The notes under the pieces: model-generated
Told to the model about the DNA's origin: nothing
What the model saw: the letters and a program-made list of their open reading frames with translations, nothing else
Databases searched by the model: none
Part shown: piece by piece, positions 56,913-64,000 of the stretch
Position numbering within the stretch: the stretch's first letter is position 1
Layout: every line of letters starts with the position of its first letter
From: Rhypophila decipiens
Lineage: Eukaryota; Ascomycota; Sordariomycetes; Sordariales; Naviculisporaceae
DNA: 64,000 nt
Assembly (NCBI GenBank): GCA_033297075.1
Contig: MU858245.1
Span: 1-64,000, forward strand
Reading direction: 5' to 3'
Position numbers and translations under genes: made by a program

Positions 56913-58346
56913 TTAACCACTCTGATACATACCCACAGCGTAAACATGGGGGTTCAGCATGGTAAGGTTATACGGCGTGACATATAAATCCTCATCCGTC
57001 AGCACCAAAAAGATGGTACCATTGACGGCGGGGTCTCCAGCAAAGGTACTCGTATTAGGCTGGATCGTGTAGGCCGAATTTTCCGTGATGTTCTCCAGGG
57101 GCGTATAAGTCACATTCAGCTGCGAGACCCAAGCCGCGAAGACAGGCGCCTTGGCCATTGTCGACGTGACGTAGCTGTTGTTTGGACCAACTGCCTGCCC
57201 AGGTTCGTCCCAGCGAAGGAAGACTTGTCGGCCTGGGTAGGAAAGAGGCATGGAGCGGTTCCGGGTGATTGCGGGGGAGCAATCCACGCCGACCTTGCCG
57301 CGGTTGGACTTGCCGTAGCAGGTTTCTGAATCAGCGTCAATGTCGGACTCGGAGGCGGTGTTGGTATACCCGCCTGTTGTCTCATTCCAGACATCGGACC
57401 CGTCGACGCGGAACGGGTTAGGTTGGTTGAGGATGTGTAGGGCTGGGAAGTTTTGCCAGACCAGACGAGTCTGGTTCTCTGGGCACGACGAGATGTAAGG
57501 GGCAAGCAAGGTCCAGGCCCATGATTGCGGGATGCCTACCTCAAACCAAACAGGCATGGGAAAAAGTCCTTCGAACTGGCGGAATATCATCTGCTGACGG
57601 GCCTCGGTGGTGATGCTTTGGAGGAGCAAGGTTCCGGCGTCGCCAGCGTTGAGGTGCTCGAGGAACCCATAGACACCTGCCTCACCGAATCGAGTCAGTT
57701 TCTGGGAAAAGTCAATGTACTCGTGTAGAGTCTTGACGGGGTAGTTGTAGGTGCATTGGCGCGGTGCAGAGGCGGCTCCGAGCATGTTGGTTATGAGTGT
57801 TGCGTGGCCGACTTCTTGCTCGGCCATGAACTGTAGCAGGTAGCGGTCTTCGGCTGTTAGGCCGGCCTCTTCAAAGTCTTCTACTGAGAAAGTGGCTAGA
57901 CCCCAGTGGAAGAGGTCCAACTCGATGTATTCTTGGTAGAGGGCTAGGGCGAGGGATTGGTAGTCAAAGTCCGAAAGAGGTCTGTAGACGGGTGCACTGC
58001 CGTTTGTGTCGCGGCCTCCTGAGGGGGTGAAGGGTGCTGCGAGGGGAGAATTCAGTTTTCCGGTTCGATTATATTTGAATGCGTCTGGTCCGGGGGGTAG
58101 GGCAGCGATAGATGGCGCGAGCACATCGGTGGTGAGGGCACCCGTAGTCGTGGGTGATGGCCCGGTGTAAGGGCCATGGGAGGTCACGTTTGTGTGTGGG
58201 GCCGTCGGGGGAACGAATGTGGGAGTAGACATGAATGTCGTGGTGGCCTCTGAGACCACGGGCACGGATAGGGCTGGCGTGGTGAGGGATGTGAGGAGGA
58301 CTGCCAGGGACATGCCCATCATGGGCTTGGATGTAGGACGACGCAT
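56913..58346 (-). CDS. Rds1-like secreted ferritin-fold protein (477 aa)
   Basis: Single exon of 477 codons on the complement. A signal peptide (MSLAVLLTSLTTPALS) leads to a Thr/Pro-rich N-terminal region, then a ferritin-like four-helix region (about 125-280): FDYQSLALALYQEYIELDLF, LTAEDRYLLQFMAEQEVGHA, EAGVYGFLEHLNAGDAGTLL and TEARQQMIFRQFEGLFPMPV. The E-x-x-x-D and EQEVGH pattern are characteristic of fungal stress-response proteins of the Rds1 group (S. pombe Rds1; Ferritin_2 type). The remaining C-terminus is a Tyr/Asn/Pro-rich domain with several N-glycosylation sites. Rds1 transcription responds to glucose, nitrogen and oxygen status in fission yeast; biochemical activity is unknown. 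Confidence 0.88.
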   Translation of the reverse strand: MRRPTSKPMMGMSLAVLLTSLTTPALSVPVVSEATTTFMSTPTFVPPTAPHTNVTSHGPYTGPSPTTTGALTTDVLAPSIAALPPGPDAFKYNRTGKLNSPLAAPFTPSGGRDTNGSAPVYRPLSDFDYQSLALALYQEYIELDLFHWGLATFSVEDFEEAGLTAEDRYLLQFMAEQEVGHATLITNMLGAASAPRQCTYNYPVKTLHEYIDFSQKLTRFGEAGVYGFLEHLNAGDAGTLLLQSITTEARQQMIFRQFEGLFPMPVWFEVGIPQSWAWTLLAPYISSCPENQTRLVWQNFPALHILNQPNPFRVDGSDVWNETTGGYTNTASESDIDADSETCYGKSNRGKVGVDCSPAITRNRSMPLSYPGRQVFLRWDEPGQAVGPNNSYVTSTMAKAPVFAAWVSQLNVTYTPLENITENSAYTIQPNTSTFAGDPAVNGTIFLVLTDEDLYVTPYNLTMLNPHVYAVGMYQSG

Positions 58347-59549
58347 TTTGGCTGACTAGAGAAGTGATGGTGGCCTCTGGTCTGATGACTGGATGAACAC
58401 AAACGTATGCACTGGATTGCAGAGATGCTGGGTTTTATATGGAACAACTATCTTGCTGGAATCGATCAACATGGTTACGTGCTGCTTTCATCATAGACTT
58501 TCACTTACCGCTGACGATTACAGACCGATGGCGATTATGCTTGGCAATGCCACTGACCGGAGCAGGAGAGTAAACACCTCCCCTGACCAGTTCCTGGCCA
58601 AGACTCCATATTTCCCGGGTTCTACGGGGTAAGAGCTTGGGACAATGAAGATCCGCCGGTTCAAACTTGCGGCTCATGGAACGTGGCATGGTATGATGAA
58701 CAGGAATCTCAGTGCTCGTTCTACCGATCCACAACTCTTTTTGTGATGGGATCAGGGGATGATGTCCCGATCTGGGATCATCGTTTTCGTAATGACATGG
58801 ATTGTCTTGCCCGGGTCAAAGAAAGGCGAGCAATGGGTGATGCGTACATGATGAAATTACGACCTTGATTGATTATGTCCCAGCTTCCAATCATGAAAAT
58901 TTCTCCGCAATCGAAAAATTCGATCGGGTTCTCCGCCCTGAGTTTGTGATATGCGATGGGATGGCGGGAGCGGGTCGTCGACGTCATAGATCTCCGGACA
59001 ATCGCCAGCACCGGATACAACTCCCCGGCCACCGAGCGGAAAGAAATTCCGCCATCAATTAAAAGTTGGTTAACGTATGTATTTCTGTAAAAATGGGGTG
59101 TGAAATCCTGCTGTCGGTATTCTAAATGAATACTGAAAAGACTCCATCCAATTGTTAAGAAGCAAGTCATCAGTACCCTAGAAGACTAGTGATAGTGGCA
59201 GAGTATCAGTGTATCTGAAATCACACCCCATTTTTACACCCACGTACTTGTTCACTTCATATATTACCAAATGTGTCGGCTTTGTAGAAGCAACATCACA
59301 TGACGTGACATAACAATTTATGATCAAAATGCGGTGAGAATATTAGTGCTAATACTATTATATGTAACATGTATGAACAGTCGCTATCTAACAGTCCAAC
59401 ATGTTGAAACAATCCAACTTTTCAAAATCCGGCAGTGGGTAGATACAGGTCCGTATGTACGTTCAAGCAATGGCAGGTAATGTGAAGGGTGAGTGATGGA
59501 CCAACTCCCCAATCCTCAGACTCCTCCAGCGCCCCAATGTCTCGTCTGT
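58347..59549. other. Intergenic with a short inverted repeat
   Basis: TGTAAAAATGGGGTGTGA (from about 59087) recurs inverted as TCACACCCCATTTTTACA (from about 59222), enclosing about 115 bases. Flanking sequence near both arms contains ACGTA, but no clear target-site duplication. No gene is supported in the interval. Confidence 0.5.
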
Positions 59550-60383
59550 TTACATGGGTCCCGACTCAATCCACGGGTTAAAGTATTGCGGCTGCGAATA
59601 ATCCTCAGGCCTGGGAAGCATAGGAAAGGGAGCAGAGTGGTTGTAGAACTTGTACTGCCTGGCCTTGTAGTCAAAGGTCCAGGGAGCGGGCTTGTGCTTG
59701 TTCTTGTGCTTCTTGTCGTGGTCGGGGTTCTTCTTCTTGTCCTTGCCGCCCCACAGAGTATCCCAAGTCTTGCCAATGATTCCCTTGTCGTTCTTGACGC
59801 ACTGCTCGCCGTCGTAGCCGTTCCTCCAGCCATTGTCGCACTCGCCCTTGGGGCAGCTCCTGTCGAAGCCGAAAGTGCGGTAGCCCTCCTTGTCGTACCA
59901 CCAGCCCGTCTGGCTGTGCTTGGCGATGCGGATCTGCTTCCACGCCTCGTACATCTCGGACTGGTCGCAGAAGAGCGAGCCCATGGGCAGCTTGCCCGTC
60001 TTCTCGGCGAACCAGGCCTTGGAGTACTTTTGGCTGCCCTTCTTCTTGTCCTTCCAGTTGCAGATGTAGGCCACGCTGTACCCGATCGTGCACCGGACCT
60101 TGCCATCGAACGGAATGTTTCTGCGCACACAAATCTCGTTGTGGATGCAGGCAATGGCTTGATGCATCTCATTGTCGTCGATCTCGTTGTACGAGCCGTA
60201 GATGCGGGGCCCTTCGATAGAGTAGGCCAGCGGATGCGGGATCTTGAGAGGGTCTGTTCCGTTGTTGTTGTCTCCGAACGAGTTGGTGTTGAGCTGGTGT
60301 TGCCTCTCTTGCGGAATGATGGCCGCGGTTGCCCCCGACAGGAGGGGGAGGAGAACCGGCAGAATTCCGGCTGAGAACAACAT
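59550..60383 (-). CDS. Secreted cysteine-containing protein of unknown function (277 aa)
   Basis: Single exon on the complement. Signal peptide FSAGILPVLLPLLSGATAA is followed by a Gln/Asn-rich segment, then a domain with eight cysteines (AIACIHNEICVRR, GKVRCTIGYSVAYICNWKD, LFCDQSEM, SCPKGECDNGW, EQCVKND). A Lys/His-rich stretch (KNPDHDKKHKNKHKPAP) and a Tyr/Phe/Pro-rich tail end it. Regular cysteine pairing suggests disulfides in an extracellular protein. The pattern is common among candidate effectors and wall-associated proteins in ascomycetes, but no named family is recognised. Confidence 0.8.
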   Translation of the reverse strand: MLFSAGILPVLLPLLSGATAAIIPQERQHQLNTNSFGDNNNGTDPLKIPHPLAYSIEGPRIYGSYNEIDDNEMHQAIACIHNEICVRRNIPFDGKVRCTIGYSVAYICNWKDKKKGSQKYSKAWFAEKTGKLPMGSLFCDQSEMYEAWKQIRIAKHSQTGWWYDKEGYRTFGFDRSCPKGECDNGWRNGYDGEQCVKNDKGIIGKTWDTLWGGKDKKKNPDHDKKHKNKHKPAPWTFDYKARQYKFYNHSAPFPMLPRPEDYSQPQYFNPWIESGPM

Positions 60384-61157
60384 TTTGAAAGAGTGTGTTG
60401 TGAGTTTACCGAGTTTGATGTTAAGTAAACAGTGAGAAAATTAAATGGCCTGTGGCAGGCTGGAAGAAGAGTGACAAGACCTCTGTGGGTGTCTGATCCT
60501 GAAAGAAGTGTGAAGGAAAAGAGGGTGCGAGACACGATAGTCTCCAGGAATGATTCTCTGAGAGAAGGATAATTGTGGCTGTCAAGCAATTGGAACTCCA
60601 AGACGTGGAATTCTTGCAATTCTTATACCACGTCTCTCGGGATCGAGCCTCTAACGAGACGATGCCGGGCACCGCCGGCTGACGTAGCCCACTTCAAAGG
60701 CTAGGAAGCGCCCATCATCCTGTGGCTGAATCTTGTCGGTTTGTTGGGACGCTGATCGTGTCGAGGCGAGAGACCGTCACCGGTTTGCAGCGATGACACC
60801 TTCTCTGCGATATTTGGGCCCTTGGGGACCACCAAGTGGTCTGTCTGGGCCTTTTCTCCACGGCAGACTCTCCAGTTCCTCCACTGCTGGCTTGATCTGC
60901 TCTCAACTTCTCATCGATGCCACCACTAGAAGATCCTGTCATCTTTCGCACCTCCTCAGTAAGCAACGGGTGGAACATGGCGCTGGAAACATGGACCATC
61001 GCCAGAAATGGCTTGCCGGAGGTTGTACCGGAATGAATTTTGTGACCCTGGCTAATATCTTACATCAGCACTGAAAAGAGGAAAAAAAGAAGTATCCGTA
61101 TCGCCATGCGTTTTTCCATCCCTGACCCGAAATAAAATGAAAATGAAGCCCCCGCAA
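60384..61157. other. Intergenic; no supported gene
   Basis: Overlapping open frames on both strands at 60715-61074 have no recognisable motif or splice-supported extension. Confidence 0.45.
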
Positions 61158-61642
61158 TCAGATATAACGAAACATGTTCTCCTTCACTGATCGCTTCATG
61201 GCCACCGGTTTTCCGTCTTCATACTCGACGCCTGACTCTCCCCCATCACCAGCGAGCCCTTCCATTTTTAACCTAAGCTCCTCGTCGAGCATGGCCATTG
61301 TCTTTTGTTTGAGTGTTTGCTTCTTTGGTACGGGCTTTTGATTGCCCACTCCGTCTTGTGATGGCTTGTTTTGTTGGGTCTAAGGGCTTCTGTTAGATAT
61401 GTTACCCCGTTGTGGCTCTTTGAGGACCCGCTTACCTGATCATTTGTTGAGGAGGAATTCGTGAGTCCCGCAGAGACGTGTATTCCCCTTTGGCCGTGAT
61501 ACTGGTATGGGACTCTGGAGCCATCCGGGGCTAGCTGATAAAAGGTACCGCCGCACATAATGTTGTTCGGAGGGGAATTGATGGATCGATTGGTGAGACT
61601 CTTCTTCAACAAACTCGCCGTGAGCGGTCTGGAACCAGGCAT
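61158..61642 (-). CDS. Small basic hypothetical protein (142 aa)
   Basis: Model join(61158..61379, 61436..61642) on the complement: GTAAGC donor and CTTAG acceptor, 56-nt intron, frame kept (STNDQ to TQQNKPSQ). The N-terminal half is Ser/Asn/Gly-rich with MCGGTFYQLAPDGSRVPYQY; the C-terminal half is Lys-rich with a predicted helix (KKQTLKQKTMAMLDEELRLK). No signal peptide or membrane segment. Family not recognised; the two well-formed exons are the main evidence that it is real. Confidence 0.65.
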
Positions 61643-62071
61643 GATGAGATGTTCCCTGAATATAAGGACCTAGTCTTGATAGCGAACTTGGGTGGTTTAA
61701 ACTCGTGATTTTGTACAGTAGGTGCTATGTAGGATGATACCGCGTGACCGCAAGCGGGGGTCTGGTGAGTGGGAGGAGCAAATAAAACAACAAATTCTTT
61801 CATGTACAAGCTTGAAGAATGGTCACTGTAATTGGCGGGCGGCGGCACAGGATCAGGGGTGATGTCATGTCGCCTCTGACAATGTGGAGAGACTTTAGCG
61901 TGATTGGAGTGCAGAATTCAGAAGGAAGCTTCCCCGCAGTGACCGGCTGGCCGCGCTCTCAGCGCTTAAGTGCGGGAGGATCGGCCTGGACCCTAACCCT
62001 GAGGAGGGCAGACTTGGAGGTTTCAACAGGTCAGATATCAACAACCGCGGGAACTTTATGAGATGTTGCTC
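61643..62071. other. Intergenic; no gene seen
   Basis: 5' flank of the small basic protein gene leading up to the TIR element insertion. No coding sequence supported. Confidence 0.5.
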
Positions 62072-62486
62072 TTGTTTATGGCGCCTAATACACAGGCACC
62101 ACTACGCTCATATACAGGCACCAGTCCAATTTGACTTTCCAGACCAGAGGTATTTATTCGAGCCAGTCCAGGTATTTATTCGAGCCAGTCCAGGCATTTA
62201 TTCGAGCCAGTTAATACATTTATTCCAGTCCAGTGAAGGCATTTACTCTAACCAGTCAAGGCATTTACTCTAACTAGTTAAAGCCTCTTATCTAGTCTAA
62301 TCAAGGCATTTATTCGAGCTAGTCAAGGTATTTACTCTAACCAGTTAAGGCATTTACTCTAATTAGTTAAGGCCTCTATTCCAGCTAGTCAAGGCATTTA
62401 TTCTAATAAGAGTCGTGCCTGTATATAAGAAGACTGGTGCCTGTATATGAGAGGACTGGTACCGGTATATTAGGGGCCTTGTTTAT
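62072..62486. mobile_element. Non-autonomous TIR element with 22-bp minisatellite and perfect 8-bp TSD
   Basis: The element spans 62080-62478 (399 bp). Its ends are inverted: GGCGCCTAATACACAGGCAC on the left and the reverse complement of GGTATATTAGGGGCC on the right, about 46 bp at roughly 80% identity with the subterminal motif CATATACAGGCACCAGT on both sides. It is flanked by TTGTTTAT at 62072-62079 and again at 62479-62486, a perfect 8-bp duplication. The inside (about 62146-62404) is about twelve tandem 22-bp units, GGCATTTATTCGAGCCAG followed by T-C/T-A-A or similar. No coding capacity. hAT-type insertion is the simplest inference. Confidence 0.88.
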
Positions 62487-63165
62487 TTAGATGTAGTAGA
62501 CCCAATGAACGCCCTACAACCAGATTACCCCCAAAGAGAGTACAGAACCAGCTGTGACAGCAAAGGATGCAGCTTGAAACATAGAATACATCTAGCTTGA
62601 CAATACTTGTGGATTACAAGTTGAATTTACACTTGCGACGTTATTCTGGGAACTGCAGCTCAACACTTGAGGTTTGGTAGCTGTATAAATCGGTGGTTCA
62701 GAAGGCAACTTCATTGAAAGGGGCAAAGACCACCTATGATGTCTTGTTTGGCTGATTTACAGCAAGCTTCACGCTCGGGGAAAAACCCTCAAAACGGGCT
62801 TGTTGTCCTTCTTCATGACAGAGGGACGGCTATGGGCGGGAGTCGGGCCGGGCCGGATCCACATCGGACCGTGTGAATCCCGGAAATCGGAAGGATGCAC
62901 ACCGGCCAAAGTCTCCACAGTGATCGGGAAGTAAGAGGTAAGAGGGTCATGACCTAGTGAGATGAATGGTTTCGGCTCTCGTCCAATAACCTTAAAGTTT
63001 CCGCCTTTCACACCAAGAAAGGCACGGTGTCTGAAAGCCTTCCTTCTCTCGGCCAAGCTTTCCCGTCCTTCTGCATGCTGGGCAGAAACATGTAGAAGGT
63101 TTCCCAAGTCTGTATTTGCAAGCTTCTCATCACACCAAAAGACAGAGACACCGATCACAGCCACG
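62487..63165. other. P450 5' flank; no gene seen
   Basis: Contains the 5' region of the P450 gene. Open frames on the opposite strand over 62769-63182 have no recognisable motif. The in-frame ATG at 62962 would add 68 residues with no membrane-anchor character. Confidence 0.5.
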
Positions 63166-64000
63166 ATGGCTTTCTTAACCACCAGCTACGCGGTCCCAAT
63201 TTGCACCCTGCTTCTTATCACCTTCTACGTCTACCGTAAACTCCTCCCGACGCCCCTCCCGGGAATCCCTTACAACCGGGATGCCCCGTCCCGTCTGTTC
63301 GGCGACCTCGCCCGCCTCGAAGCCGCCAGCCCCACGACAACCGACATGTCGACCGTTGTATTCTCCTTTGCCAAGGAACTCCGCTCTCCCATCGCTCAGA
63401 TCTGCTTCACTTCATTCTCTAAGCCATGGGTCATCATCGACGATCCTCGCGAGGCCGAAGATATCGTCATGCGCAGAATCAAGGACTTCGATAGATCGGA
63501 AGTGACGACTGGTTACTTCCGAAGTGTCCTGCCCAAGTCGACGATGTCGCAGGTGACCACACACGAGCTGAGAGCGCAAAAGAGACTGTGGGATGTTTGG
63601 GGGCCTCAGTTCATGAACAAGGTCGTGGCCAGGAATATTCTCGCGGCTGGGAAAGAGCTTGTTGAGCTTTGGAAGATCAAGGTCGGGGATGGTGCGTCGT
63701 TTGATCCGGCCCCTGACTTTGAGTGCACTGCTCTTGACGTTATATCGGCTGCCGTTCTGGGGACCAAGATCGGGGCTCTGAGGAACGAGATTAACAAGGC
63801 CAAGAAGGAGCTGTCTCCTGGTGAGACAGAGGAGACGGAGATGGATCCCACCATGGCCACGATACGAAAGGGCATGGATTATATCGGCAAGATCATAAAG
63901 GAAGGGTAAGAAAACCATTTTACCATACTTTGTCTGATCTTCCATCAATCCAAGAAGAGGAACTAAGTACCTTGCTCTTTCTAGGAACCAAGCACTCTTC
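63166..64000 (+). CDS. Cytochrome P450, 5' part (runs off the window)
   Basis: First exon 63166-63905, intron 63906-63984 (GTAAGA donor, TCTAG acceptor), second exon from 63985 to beyond the window. The ATG at 63166 opens directly into a membrane anchor (VPICTLLLITFYVYRKLL) and a proline-rich hinge (PTPLPGIPYN), the standard fungal microsomal P450 N-terminus. Then WVIIDDPREAEDIVMRR and a LRAQKRLWDVWGPQFMNKVV stretch match the P450 B-B'/C helix regions. The I-helix, ExxR and heme-cysteine motifs lie outside the window, so family and reaction cannot be stated. Endoplasmic reticulum location is expected. Confidence 0.85.

Noticed and set aside
60733..61074. 113-codon plus-strand frame and its antisense partner
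   Set aside because: No motif, start context or splice support for either.
62146..62404. Possible CRISPR-like array
   Set aside because: Units are contiguous 22-bp repeats without unique spacers and lie inside a eukaryotic TIR element.
62962..63165. 68-residue N-terminal extension of the P450
   Set aside because: It would bury the membrane anchor internally; the ATG at 63166 gives the standard microsomal N-terminus.

Overview
The window is nuclear DNA from a filamentous ascomycete (Pezizomycotina, most likely a Sordariomycete; species not identifiable by eye). This rests on gene density of about one per 2.3 kb, short 50-75 nt introns with GTAAGT/GTATGT donors and CTRAC-like branch sites, a HET-domain gene, AA9 and cellobiose dehydrogenase genes, a fungal hybrid histidine kinase, a C2H2 factor, an Rds1-like gene, and AT-rich islands of degraded repeats between GC-rich genes.

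Layout. 0.5-14.3 kb: a cysteine-rich secreted protein, a HET-domain protein, then an oxidative lignocellulose island of two AA9 lytic polysaccharide monooxygenases (both minus strand) and a divergently placed cellobiose dehydrogenase. CDH is a known electron donor to AA9 enzymes, so these three genes form a plausible functional unit. 14.3-25 kb: AT-rich and repeat-rich DNA with an N-myristoylated histidine-rich protein, a frame-broken low-complexity gene, an acidic disordered protein and an NTF2-like protein. 25.4-29.7 kb: a GAF hybrid histidine kinase with its own receiver domain. 31-36.3 kb: a secreted repeat protein, an intron-bearing tRNA-like gene, a membrane protein and a nonsense-interrupted gene. 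36.7-46.7 kb: a fungal protein kinase, an EthD-like protein, a GNAT acetyltransferase, an NCS1 purine/cytosine permease and a multipass membrane protein. 47-54.8 kb: a single-pass cell-surface protein, an ASCH protein, a 1.7-kb nest of inverted-repeat elements, a C2H2 transcription factor and an AAAP amino-acid permease. 56-64 kb: a pseudogene, an Rds1-like ferritin-fold protein, a secreted Cys-rich protein, a small basic protein, a minisatellite-bearing TIR element, and the 5' part of a P450 that runs off the window.

The most novel-looking material is repetitive. A non-autonomous TIR element family carries an internal 22-bp minisatellite and, in its best copy, a perfect 8-bp target-site duplication. 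A second, unrelated 476-bp MITE has perfect 56-bp TIRs and an 8-bp TSD with one mismatch. A near-perfect 31-bp hairpin and a larger inverted duplication lie beside it. Exon models were built by hand from splice motifs and reading-frame continuity; none was checked by alignment or RNA data.
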